From positions 310,001-374,000 of the forward strand of contig JAWQEG010001537.1 of the NCBI GenBank assembly GCA_033782935.1: DNA of 64,000 nt, written 5' to 3'. The DNA comes from Petrolisthes cinctipes. Taxonomy: Eukaryota > Arthropoda > Malacostraca > Decapoda > Porcellanidae. Shown here one piece after another: positions 38,509 through 49,900 of this stretch. Made by a program: the position numbers and the translations under genes. Each line of letters begins with the position of its first letter. Position 1 is the first letter of the stretch. The notes below the pieces were generated by a model. It ran no database searches, was not told the origin of the DNA, and was given only the letters and a program-made list of their open reading frames with translations.

Positions 38509-39297
38509 TTAATATTGTGGCGGTCTCGTTTCATACATCATATTTCGATTGTGCAAGTCCCATTTCATTCTGTTAAGGATCATGCATTCATCTAAGGAAT
38601 GCGACTTTGATTCATGTAAATGACTGTATTTATTATTACTTTTCCCTTGATCATTTCCTTTAGTATTATGTAAGTAATAACAATCACTGGTAATATTATT
38701 ATTTCCGTTACAGTGTTTGCAACGTTTTCCCTGTGATTCCCCTTGAGTAGGTGTGGCATCAAAATTAAAATTCTTCGTCCCTATGGATTGAGTAATCTGT
38801 AATTCACGATGTATGATACGAGATTCCTTCGAATTTAAAGTTAGAGACCCTGATAATGCAAGTGCTTTTGCTGGTTCACTTGTAGTTATGTTTTCTGCCT
38901 TTGTTATAATCATTCTCTGAACCCATGATAATGAATTATGTAGTTTACCATCCCCAAAAACATCAATAAGTGACTGTCTGAATGTAGCATATGACGTTAA
39001 ATTCTCTGGGTCAGAAAAAGCACTTGTAGTTATCATATAGCTGGCTGGACTATCTGGTGCAATATGCTCTCTCACGAATCTGATCTTATGTAAGTCCTGC
39101 TCTATATTAGTTTGGTTAAACACATCCTCCAAATGACGCAAGAAGAGATCAATCCCATATCTTGGATTATCTCCCGTATAATACTTTAAATACTTGTGGG
39201 TGGGTAAGATTGTCATTGTATGCATAGAGGAGGTAATGGGGCTAGAAGAAGTTGTATGAAGAGCAGAGACAGTAGGAGATTTTGGAGGAGTAGCCAT
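38509..39297 (-). CDS. gag: Gag-like nucleocapsid polyprotein, intact 262-codon ORF
   Basis: The product is a retrotransposon Gag-like structural protein expected to form the cytoplasmic particle and bind element RNA. The ORF is uninterrupted from an ATG (residues 1-30 rich in Ser/Thr/Pro) to TAA. Residues about 38-140 have the Gag capsid look: FLRHLEDVFNQ near 52, IRFVREHIAPDSPASYMI near 72, and FRQSLIDVFG near 105. Residues about 192-240 hold two zinc-knuckle-like units. The first keeps the C-x2-C-x4-x-x4-C spacing (CKHC...DC) but has Asn where His belongs. The second keeps H-x4-H-x4-C but has Ser at the first Cys position. Protease signal starts right after the stop in another frame. This is the only open gene of the element. 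Its RNA-binding competence is doubtful because of the lost zinc ligands. Confidence 0.82.
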   Translation of the reverse strand: MATPPKSPTVSALHTTSSSPITSSMHTMTILPTHKYLKYYTGDNPRYGIDLFLRHLEDVFNQTNIEQDLHKIRFVREHIAPDSPASYMITTSAFSDPENLTSYATFRQSLIDVFGDGKLHNSLSWVQRMIITKAENITTSEPAKALALSGSLTLNSKESRIIHRELQITQSIGTKNFNFDATPTQGESQGKRCKHCNGNNNITSDCYYLHNTKGNDQGKSNNKYSHLHESKSHSLDECMILNRMKWDLHNRNMMYETRPPQY

Positions 39298-40159
39298 TGT
39301 TGGAGAAAATACAGGTTAATATAGTATACCATATTAAGTTTTTAATGGGGGTAAGGTAGAAGCAGAAAATGTACTCGAATGTGTTGGCACCACAAACGAG
39401 GCTTAGGGAGGCAGGGAAATCTAGCTTGGAGACTAATGAATCATTATCAGGGATATTCGAAGTTAGTTATGATACCTTTGGAGTAATGGGGGAGAATACC
39501 TTTACCTTTGTTGTAATTTGGCACTTCTTTTCTTTCTTTCTGGGCTGTAACTGAGGAACCTAATCTATTCTAACATGTTCGTGGACAAGTGAAAAATAAT
39601 GTAATGTAACATGTAATGTGTACCTACTTTTAGTTGACTCTAGTTGCAACGACGATGACGACGAGTTGAAGTCTAGTTGGGGTGGTGTCTGACGAGGCGA
39701 CGATGTGGTGAAGAGGCGACGTCGGTGGAGAGGCGAAGCGATTATTAGTTAGCTCGCACACTAACACACTAACAGTCGTTATTGGAGTGAAGATGATGAA
39801 CGTTGACTTGCCTTTACGAGAGAATTTACGTAACGAGGCGTCAGCGTGGAGGTGATGGAGGTCGTGGCGTTGTCCTGACAAGAGAATTTATGCAGGGCCG
39901 CCGATATGGTAGTGATGAAGTGATGATTGTTTGTTGTGAAGTAGATGAGGACCCCTTGTAGGTTAGTTGCAGGTATGTTGAAGCAGGTGCCTCTTATAGG
40001 TGAAGAATTTGTGGTTTATCTCCCTCGTTAGAGGTCATAAGATTATACCCACAGAAGAAATTACTTGAGAGGATTTACAAGTAAATTCCTTCAACTTGTC
40101 CTTGAACAATGTTAGTCACTGTACTCCCGTGAAGTCTATACCTTGCAATTTGCCTTATT
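39298..40159 (-). other. Retroelement 5' leader
   Basis: About 860 bp between the primer-site candidate and the gag start on the minus strand. It contains GAC/GAG-rich trinucleotide stretches around 39650-39740 (plus strand). A minus-strand frame of 83 codons (39630-39881) is open, but it has low-complexity composition and no recognisable domain; I treat it as noise or an upstream ORF. No host gene is seen. Confidence 0.55.
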
Positions 40160-40177
40160 GCAAAAACACCGCTGCCA
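40160..40177 (-). other. Primer binding site candidate
   Basis: Just inside the 5' LTR, after a spacer of about five bases, the minus strand reads TGGCAGCGGTGTTTTTGC. The initial TGG complements the CCA tail of a tRNA, as expected for a minus-strand DNA primer site. The first 11 bases look tRNA-like. I cannot assign the tRNA, and the T-run after position 11 does not look like a tRNA match. Confidence 0.5.
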
Positions 40178-40356
40178 TCAAATGTACCAGTTCTGAAGGC
40201 TTGAACTCTGGGCAGAACCTGGTAAGTTACTTGTGTGTAATTCTTGGAGTTGTAGTTGTAATAGTTGTTGTTGTTGTGGTTTTAGGTAACGTGGAAGACG
40301 GGGTGCTTTCTTAGGTTTGCTTAGGTGATTGACTTCACAAGTTTCTTATGGCTTAA

Positions 40357-40362
40357 TTTATT
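40357..40362 (-). terminator. AATAAA polyadenylation signal candidate (5' LTR copy)
   Basis: AATAAA on the minus strand, about 87 bp downstream of the TATA candidate. The functional copy for transcript ends is the equivalent in the left LTR at 32042-32047. Its position after the TATA box supports minus-strand transcription of the element. Confidence 0.5.
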
Positions 40363-40443
40363 AATATGTGTACTTATCTATACAGGGTATTATCGTGATG
40401 TGCCTTGTCTTATATGGTATTATGTCTCTCTCTATGGAGACAG

Positions 40444-40449
40444 TTTATA
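40444..40449 (-). promoter_or_regulatory. TATA box candidate in 5' LTR
   Basis: The minus strand reads GGGCTATAAACTG here, within the U3 part of the 5' LTR. It is preserved in the other LTR at 32129-32134. An adjacent inverted repeat (TGTCTC...GAGACA) lies just downstream on the minus strand. No transcription start can be read from sequence alone. Confidence 0.5.
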
Positions 40450-40835
40450 GCCCTTAGGGAGTCAGTGTGGTATCCTAAATCCTAGTGTACCTCCTCTGCT
40501 TATATACATTTCAAGCTCAATAGTTTACAGAATGGCTAGAGTGTGACTGTGTTGCCTGTGAATGGTCAGTTTGATTCTGTACCTACTTCTCTCTTCTCGT
40601 GTGAAAGGGAAAGTGGGCCAACCCTTTCCTATCTCTCTCTCTCTCTCTCTCTCCTTTACTCTCTTTCCTACTCTCCTTCGAAGAGGAGGTAGGAAAGGTT
40701 AATAATGTCTTTGTATGACCTGAAGCCGCACCTGTGTGTGTGTGTGTGTGTCCAACCTGCCCAGGTGGCCTGTTTCTGATTTATAAACAGATTAGAAGTA
40801 GTGACTCTTTTCTAAATGGTTTTATGGTGTGTACA

Positions 40836-40839
40836 CACC
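40836..40839. other. Target-site duplication, right (CACC)
   Basis: CACC directly follows the terminal CA of the right LTR, then TAAAATATTG continues the satellite monomer. It matches the left duplication. A duplication of 4-5 bp is usual for Ty3/gypsy elements. Confidence 0.85.
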
Positions 40840-42934
40840 TAAAATATTGATTTTTAGCATGTTTTAGGCCTGTATTTTGAAAATATTCTAGCACTGCGTA
40901 GGCATGTACAGATCGCTTCTGGGACCCCAAAATATCGAATTTTCGGGTGTTTTGAGCCTGAATTTGAGATATAAACGGGTACAGAAGATGCATGCACATA
41001 TCGACTTTTGGGCACCTAAAATATCGATTTTGAGCATGTTTTGGGTCTGTATCTTGAAAACATTCTAACTAGGAGTAGGTATGTACAGATCGCTTCTAGG
41101 ACCCAAAAATATAGAATTTTCGGGTGTTTTGAGCCTGAATTTGAGATATAAACGGGTACAGAAGATACATGCACATATCGACTTTAGACACTTAAAATAT
41201 CGATTTTTAGCATGTTTTGAGCCTATATTTTGAAAATATTCTAGCACTGAGTAGGCATATACAGATCGCTTCTGGGACCGAAAAATATCGAATTTTCAGG
41301 TGTTTTGTGGTTGAATTTGAGATATAAACGGGTGCAGAAGATGAATACACATATTGACTTTGGGCACCTAAAATATCGATTTTCAGCATGTTTTGGGCCT
41401 GTATCTGAGTAGGCATGTACAGATCGCTTCTGGGACCCCAAAATATCGAATTTTCGGGTGTTTGGAGCCTGAATTTGAGATATAAACGGGTACAGAAGAT
41501 GCATGGACATATCGACTTTGGACACTTAAAATATCGATTTTTAGCATGTTTTGAGCCAATATTTTGAAAATATTCTAGCACAAAGTAGATATGTACAGAT
41601 CACTTCTGGGACCCCAAAATATCGAATTTTCGGGTGGTTTAAGCCTGAATTTGAGATATAAACGGGTACAGAAGATGCATGCACATATCGACTTTGGTCA
41701 CTTAAAATATCGATTTTTAGCATGTTTTGAGCCTATATTTTGAAAACATTCTAGCACTGAGTAGGCATGTACAGATCGCCTCTGGGACCCAAAAATATAG
41801 AATTTTCGGGTGTTTTGAGGTTGAATTTGGGATATAAACGGGTGCAGAAGATGCATACACATATCGTCTTTTGGGCACCTAAAAGATCGATTTTCAGTAT
41901 GTTTTGGGCCTGTATATTAAAAATACTCTAACACGGAGTAGGCTTGTACATATCGCTTCTAGGACCCAAAAATATAGAATTTTCGGGTGTTTTGAGCCTG
42001 AATTTGAGATAGAAACCGGTACTGAAGATACATGCACATATCGACTTTGGTCACTTGAAGTATCGATTTTCATGATGTTTTGGCCCTATATTTTGAATGT
42101 ATTCTAGCATTGTGTAAGCATGTTCAGATTGCTTCTGAGACCCAAAAATATCGAATTTTCGGGTGTTTTGAGCCTGAATTTGGGATATAAACGGGTACAG
42201 AAGATGAATGCACATATGGATTTTGGGCACATAAAATATCGGTTTTCAGCTTGTTTTGGGTCTGTATTTTGAAAATATTCTAACACTGAGTAGGCATGTA
42301 CAAATCGCTTCAGGCACCCAAAAAAATCAAATTTTCAGGTGTTTTTAGCCTGAATTTGGGATATAAACGGGAACCGAAGATGTATGCAGATATCGACTTT
42401 GATCACCTATAATATCGATTTTAAGCATGTTTTTGGCCTGTATTTTGAAAATATTCTAGCACTGACTATGCATGTGGAGATTGCTTCTGGGATCCAAAAA
42501 TATCGAATTTTCAGGTGTTTTGAGACTGAATTTGGGATATAAACGGGTACAAAAGATGCATGAACATTTCGACTTTGGGCACCTAAAATATCGATTTTTA
42601 GTATGTTTTGGTCCTATATTTTGAATTTAATCTAGCACTGGGTAAGCATGTACAGATCGCTTCTGGGACCCAAAAATTTCGAATTTTCGGGTGTTTTGAG
42701 CCTGAATTTGAGATATAAACGGGTACAGAAAATGCATGCACATATCGACTTTCTTCACACAAAAAAACTATTTTTAGCATGTTTTGGGCCTATATTTTGA
42801 AAATATTCTATCACTGAGTAGGCATGTACAGATTGCTTCTGGGACCCAAAAATTTTGAATTTTCGGGTGTTTTGAGCATGAATTTGGGATATAAACGGTT
42901 ACTGAAGATGCATGCACATATCGACTTTTTGCAC
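40836..42934. repeat. Satellite flank right of the retroelement, related to the left-side HOR
   Basis: The monomers are of the left-arm type. 41207-41581 resembles 26860-27234, including the short monomer near 41400. 41904-42290 resembles 29696-30080 with 'TTTTGAATGTATTCTAGC' and 'TATGGATTTTGGGCACATA'. Both flanks of the insertion thus belong to one satellite neighbourhood. Past about 42300 the monomers grade into the right-arm type. Confidence 0.85.
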
Positions 42935-45900
42935 CTAAAACATCGATTTTGAGCATGTTTTGGGTCTGTATCTTGAAAACATTCTAGCATGGAGTAGGGA
43001 TGTACAGATCGCTTCTGGGACACAAAAATACCGAGTTTTAGGGTGCTTTGAGCATGAATTTGAGATATAAACGGGTACAGATAATGCATGCACATATCGA
43101 CTTTGGGCACCAAAAATATCGATTTTTAGCATGTTTTGGGCCTTTATTTTGAAAATACTCTAACACGAAGTAGGCATGTACAGATCGCTTCTGGGACCCA
43201 AAAATATCGAACTTTCGGATATTTTGACCCTGAATTTGAGATATAATCGGGTACAGAAGAAGCCTGCACATATTGACTTTGGGCACCTAAAATATCGATT
43301 TTCAGCATGTTTTGGGCCTGTATTTTGAAAATACTCTAACACGGAGTAGGCATGTACAGATCGCTTCTTGGACCCAAAAATATCGAATTTTCGGGTGATT
43401 TGAGCCTGATTTTTAATATATAAAAGGGTACAGAAGATGAATGCACAAATCGACTTTGGGCATCTAAAATATGGATTTTCAGCATGTTTTGGGCATATAT
43501 TTTGAAAATACTTGATCACGGAGTAAGCATATACAGATCGCTTCTTGGACCCAAAATTACCGAATTTTTGGGTGTTTTGAGCCTGAATTTGAGTTATAAA
43601 CGGGTACAGAAGATGCATGCACATATTGTCTTTGGGCACCTAAAATATCGATTTTCAGCATATATTGGGCCTGTATTTTGAAAATACTCTAACACGGAGT
43701 AGGCATGTACAGATCGCTTCTAAAAAACCCAAAAATATTGACTTTTCGGGTGTTTTGAGCTTGAATTTGAGATAGAAACGGGTACTGAAGATACATGCAC
43801 ATATCGACTTTTTGCACCCAAAAATATCGATTTTGATCATGTTTTCGACCTGTATTTTGAAAATACTTTAACACGGAGTAGGCATCTACAGATCGATTCT
43901 CGGACCCAAAAATATCGAATTTTCGGGTGTTTTGAGCCGGAATTTGGGATATAAACGGGTACAGAAGATGCATACACATATTGACTTAGGACACCTATAA
44001 TATCGAATTTCAGCATGTTTTGGACCTGTATTTGGAAAATACTCTAACACGGAGGAGGCATGTACAGATCGCTTCTGGGACACAAATATATCGAATTTTC
44101 GGGTGTTTTTAGCCTGAATTTGAGATATAAACGGGTACAGAAGATGCATGCACATATCGACTTGGGACACCTATAATATAAATTTTTAGCATGTTTTAAA
44201 CCTATATTTTAAAAACATTCTAGCACTGAGTAGACATGTACAGATCGCTTCTGGAACCTAAAACTATTGAATATTTGGGTGCTTTGAGCCTGAATTTGAG
44301 ATATAAACCGGTACTGAAGATACATGCACATATCGACTTTTTGCACCTAAAATATCGATTTTCAGCTTGTTTTGGGTCTGTATCTTGAAAACATTCTAGC
44401 AAGAAGTAGGCATGTACAGATCGCTTCTGGGACCCAAAAATACCGAATTTTCGGGTGTTTTGAGCTTGAATTTAAGATATTAACGGATACTGCAGATGCA
44501 TGTACATATCGACTATGGGCACCTAGAATATCGATTTTGAGCATATTTTGGGCCTGTATTTTAAAAATATTCTAACACGGAGTAGGCATTTACAGATTGC
44601 TTGTGGGATTCAAAAATATCGAATTTTCGGGTGTTTTGAGCCTAAATTTGAAATATAAACGGGTACAGAGCATGCATGCACATTTCGACTTTGTGCACCC
44701 AAAATATCGATTTTTAGCATGTTTTGGGCCAATATCTTGAAATTATTTTAGCACTGAGTAGGCATGTACAGATCGCTTCTGGGACCCAAAATTATCGAAT
44801 TTTCGGGCGTTTTGAGCCTGATTTTGAGATATAAACGGGTACTGAAGATGCATGCACATATCGACTTCTTGCACCTAAAATATCGATTTTGGGCATGTTT
44901 TGGGTCTGTATCTTGAAAACATTCTAGCATGGAGTAGGCATATACAGGTCGCTTCTGGGACCAAAAAATATCGAATTTTCGGGTGTTTTGAGACTGAATT
45001 TAAGAAATAAATGAGTACAGAAGATGCATGCACATATCGACTTTTGACACCTAAAATATAAATTTTTAGCATGTTTTAAACCTATATTTTAAAAATATTC
45101 TAGCACTGAGTAGATATGTACAGATCGCATCTGGAACCTAAAACTATTGAATATTCGGGTGTTTTGAGCCTGAATTTGAGATATAAACCGGTACTGAAGA
45201 TACATGCACATATCGACATTTTGCACCTAAAATATCGATTTTGAGCATGTTTTGGGTCTGTATCTTGAAAACATTCTAGCATGGAGTAGGGATGTACAGA
45301 TCGCTTCTGGGACACAAAAATACCGAATTTTAGGATGTTTTGAGCCTGAATTTGAGATATAAACGGGTACAGATAATGCATGCACATATCGACTTTGGGC
45401 ACCAAAAATATCGATTTTTAGCATGTTTTGGGCCTTTATTTTGAAAATACTCTAACACGAAGTAGGCATGTACAGATCGCTTCTGGGACCCAAAATATCG
45501 AATTTTCGGATATTTTTAGCCCGAATTTGAGATATAATCTGGTACAGAAGATGCATGCACATATTGACTTTGGGCACCTAAAATATTGATTTTCAGCATG
45601 TTTTCGGCCTGTATTTTGAAAATACTCTAACACGGAGTATGCATGTACAGATCGCTTCTTGGACCCAAAAATATCGAATTTTCGGGTGATTTGAGCCTGA
45701 TTTTTAATATATAAAAGGGTACAGAAGATGAATGCACAAATCGACTTTGGGCATCTAAAATATGGATTTTCAGCATGTTTTGGGCATATATTTTGAAAAT
45801 ACTTTATCACGGAGTAAGCATATACAGATCGCTTCTTGGACCCAAAATTACCGAATTTTTGGGTGTTTTGAGCCTGAATTTGAGTTATAAACGGGTACAG

Positions 45901-46955
45901 AAGATGCATGCACATATTGTCTTTGGGCACCTAAAATATCGATTTTCAGCATATATTGGGCCTGTATTTTGAAAATACTCTAACACGGAGTAGGCATGTA
46001 CAGATCGCTTCTAAAAAACCCAAAAATATTGACTTTTCGGGTGTTTTGAGCTTGAATTTGAGATATAAACAGGTACTGAAGATACATGCACATATCGACT
46101 TTTTGCACCCAAAAATATCGATTTTGATCATGTTTTCGACCTGTATTTTGAAAATACTTTAACACGGAGTAGGCATCTACAGATCGATTCTCGGACCCAA
46201 AAATATCGAATTTTCGGGTGTTTTGAGCCGGAATTTGGGATATAAACGGGTACAGAAGATGCATACACATATTGACTTAGGACACCTATAATATCGAATT
46301 TCAGCATGTTTTGGACCTGTATTTGGAAAATACTCTAACACGGAGGAGGCATGTACAGATCGCTTCTGGGACACAAAAATATCGAATTTTCGGGTGTTTT
46401 GAGCCTGAATTTGAGATATAAACAGGTACAGAAGATGCATGCACATATCGACTTGGAACACCAATAATATTAATTTTTAGCATGTTTTAAACCTATATTT
46501 TAAAAACATTCTAGCACTGAGTAGACATGTACAGATCGCTTCTGGAACCTAAAACTATTGAATATTTGGGTGCTTTGAGCCTGAATTTGAGATATAAACC
46601 GGTACTGAAGATACATGCACATATCGACTTTTTGCACCTAAAATATCGATTTTCAGCTTGTTTTGGGTCTGTATCTTGAAAACATTCTAGCAAGAAGTAG
46701 GCATGTACAGATCGCTTCTGGGACCCAAAAATACCGAATTTTCGGGTGTTTTGAGCTTGAATTTAAGATATTAACGGATACTGCAGATGCATGTACATAT
46801 CGACTATGGGCACCTAGAATATCGATTTTGAGCATATTTTGGGCCTGTATTTTAAAAATATTCTAACACGGAGTAGGCATTTACAGATCGCTTGTGGGAT
46901 TCAAAAATATCGAATTTTCGGGTGTTTTGAGCCTAAATTTGAAATATAAACGGGT
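42935..46955. repeat. HOR block, ~2,291-bp period (13 monomers)
   Basis: 42935-45226 is followed by a second copy at 45227 to about 46955, with landmarks 43655/45946, 43689/45980, 44220/46511 and 44362/46653 all 2,291 bp apart. Private variants shared by the copies include 'CTTCTAAAAAACCC', 'AAACTATTGAATATTTGGG', 'TTTAGCATGTTTTAAACC' and 'TTTTTAATATATAAAAGGG'. Similarity ends near 44660/46951. 2,291 bp is close to 13 full monomers, so the unit has no short forms. Confidence 0.9.
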
Positions 46956-49900
46956 ACAGAAGATGCATGCACATATCGACTTGGGAAACCTAAAATATAT
47001 ATTTTTAGCATGTTTTAAACCTATATTTAAAAAACATTCTAGCAATGAGTAGGCATGTACAGATCGCTTCTGGAACCCAAAAATATTGACTTTTCGGGTG
47101 TTTAGAGCTTGAATTTGAAAAATAAACGGGTACAGAGCATGCATGCACACTTCGACTTTGGGCACCCAAAATATCGATTTTTAGCATGTTTTGGGCTAAT
47201 ATCTTGAAATTATTCTAGCACTGAGTAGGCATATACAGATCGCTTCTGGGACCCAAAAATATTGAATTTTCCGTTGTCTTGAGCCTGAATTTGAGATATA
47301 AACGGATACAGAAGTTGCATGCACATATTGACTTTGGGCACCCAAAATATCGATTTTTATCATGTTTTGGGCCTGTATTTTTAAAACATTCTCTAACACG
47401 GAGTAAGCATGTACAGATCGCTTCTGTAGCACTGAGTAGACATGTACAGATCTGTTCTGGAACCCAAAAATATCGATTTTTCGGGTGTTTTGAGCCTGAA
47501 TTTGAGATATAAACGGGTACAGAAGATGCATGCACATATCGACTTTGGGCACCAAAAATATCGATTTTTAGCATGTTTTGGGCCTTTATTTTGAAAATAC
47601 TCTAACACGAAATAGGCATGTACAGATTGCTTCTGGGACCCAAAATATCGAATTTTCGGATATTTTGAGCCCGAATTTGATATATAATCGGGTACAGAAG
47701 AAGCAGGCACATATTGACTTTGGGCACCTAAAATATTGATTTTCAGCATGTTTTGGGCCTGTATTTTGAAAATGCTCTAACACGGAGTAGGCATGTACAG
47801 GTCGTTTCTGGGACCCAAAAATATCTAATTTTCGGGTGTTTTGAGCCTGATTTTGAGATATAAACGGGTAAAGAAGATGCATGCACAAATCGACTTTGGG
47901 CACCTAAAATATGGATTTTCAGCATGTTTTGGGCATGTATTTTGAAAATACTTTAACACGGTGTAAGCATGTACAGATCGCTTCTTGGACCCAAAATTAT
48001 CTAATTTTCGGGTGTTTTGAGCCTGAATTTGAGTTATAAACGGGTACAGAGCATACATGCACATTTCGACTTTGGGCACCCAAAATAACGATTTTTAGCA
48101 TGTTTTGGGCCAATATCTTGAAATTATTCTAGCACTGAGTAGGCATGTACAGATCGCTTCTGGGACCCAAAAATATCGAATTTTCGGGCGTTTTGAGCCT
48201 GAATTTGAGATATAAACCGGTACTGAAGATGCATGCACATATTAACTTCTTGCACCTAAAATATCGATTTTGGGCATGTTTTAGGTCTGTATCTTTAAAA
48301 CATTCTAGCATGGAGTAGGGATGTACAGATCGCTTCTGGGACCAAAAAATACCGAATTTTCGGGTTTTTTGAGCCTGAATTTGAGATATAAACGGGTACA
48401 GATAATGCATGCACATATCGACTTTGGGCACCAAAAATATCGATTTTTAGCATGTTTTGGGCCTTTTTTTTTTAAATACTCTAACACGGAGTAGGCATGT
48501 ACAGATCGCTTCTGGGACCCAAAAACATCGAATTTTCGGGTGTTTTGAGCCTGATTTTGAGATATAAACGGGTACAGAAGATGCATGCACAAATCGACTT
48601 TGGGCACCTAAAATATCGATTTTCAGCATGTTTTGGGCATGTATTTTGAAAATACTTTAACACGGAGTAAGCATGTACAGATCGATTCTCGGACACAAAA
48701 ATATCGAATTTTCGGGTGTTTTGAGCCTGAATTTGAAATATAAACGGGTACAGAGCATGCATTCACATTTCGACTTTGGGCACCCAAAATATCGATTTTT
48801 TATCATGTTTTGGGACAATATCTTGAAATTATTCTAGCACTGAGTAGGCATGTACAGATCGCTTCTGGGACCCAAAAATATCGAATTTTCGGGCGTTTTG
48901 AGCCTGAATTTGAGATATAAACCGGTACTGAAGATGCATGCACATATTGACTTCTTGCACCTAAAATATCGATTTTGGGCATGTTTTAGGTCTGTATCTT
49001 TAAAACATTCTAGCATGGAGTAGGGGTGTACAGATTGCTTCTGGGACACAAAAATACCGAATTTTCGGGTGTTTTGAGCCAGAATTTGAGATATAAACGG
49101 GTACAGATAATACATGCACATATCGACTTTGGGCACCAAAAATATCGATTTTTAGCATGTTTTGGGCCTTTTTTTTTTTTAAATACTCTAACACGGAGTA
49201 GGCATGTACAGATCGCTTCTGGGACCCAAAAATATCGAATTTTCGGGTGTTTTGAGCCTGATTTTGAGATATAAACGGGTACAGAAGATGCATGCACAAA
49301 TCGACTTTGGGCACCTAAAATATCGATTTTCAGCATGTTTTGGGCATGTATTTTGAAAATACTTTAACACGGAGTAAGCATGTACAGGTCGATTCTCGGA
49401 CACAAAAATATCGAATTTTCGGGTGTTTTGAGCCTGAATTTGAAATATAAACGGGTACAGAGCATGCATTCACATTTCGACTTTGGGCACCCAAAATATC
49501 GATTTTTTATCATGTTTTGGGCCAATATCTTGAAATTATTCTAGCACTGAGTAGGCATGCACAGATCGCTTCTGGAACCCAAAAATATCGAATTTTCGGG
49601 CGTTTTGAGCCTGAATTTGAGATATAAACCGGTACTGAAGATGCATGCACATATCGACTTCTTGCACCCAAAATATCGATTTTTAGCATGTTTTGGGACA
49701 ATATCTTGAAATTATTCTAGCACTGAGTAGGCATGTACAGATCGTTTCTGGGACACAAAAATACCGAATTTTCGGGTGTTTTGAGCCTGAATTTGAGATA
49801 TAAACGGGTACAGATAATGCATGCACATATCGACTTTGGGCACCAAAAATATCGATTTTTAGCATGTTTTGGGCCTTTTTTTTTTAAATACTCTAACACG

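Larger units (their letters stand above)
31869..40835 (-). mobile_element. LTR retroelement, Ty3/gypsy type with env-like region, inserted in the satellite
   Basis: This 8,967-bp element is bounded by two direct LTRs (654 and 653 bp) that begin TGTAC and end GTACA, with a CACC target duplication on each side. Satellite sequence resumes in phase: removing the element and one CACC restores GGGCACC/TAAAAT. Internal coding signal is on the minus strand: gag (38509-39297), protease, RT, RNase H and integrase in the Ty3/gypsy order, then an env-like region before the 3' LTR (the left one). Gag is open; pol and env are broken by many stops and frameshifts. The gene order with a third, signal-peptide-bearing region resembles invertebrate errantivirus-like elements. 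Lineage needs a phylogeny. The element is a relic that could be mobile only with help in trans. Confidence 0.93.
40183..40835 (-). repeat. 5' LTR (right copy)
   Basis: This 653-bp copy of the left LTR has the same TGTAC...GTACA ends, with the TC run at 40632-40653 and GT run at 40734-40751. Since the internal genes read on the minus strand, it is the promoter-bearing 5' LTR. A TATAAA lies at 40444-40449 and an AATAAA at 40357-40362 on the minus strand, about 87 bp apart. That implies a short R region between them and a U5 of up to about 170 bp. Confidence 0.95.

Noticed and set aside
38322..38576. Plus-strand ORF of 84 codons
   Set aside because: It overlaps the protease and gag end on the opposite strand, where family motifs are clear. 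It is a shadow frame.
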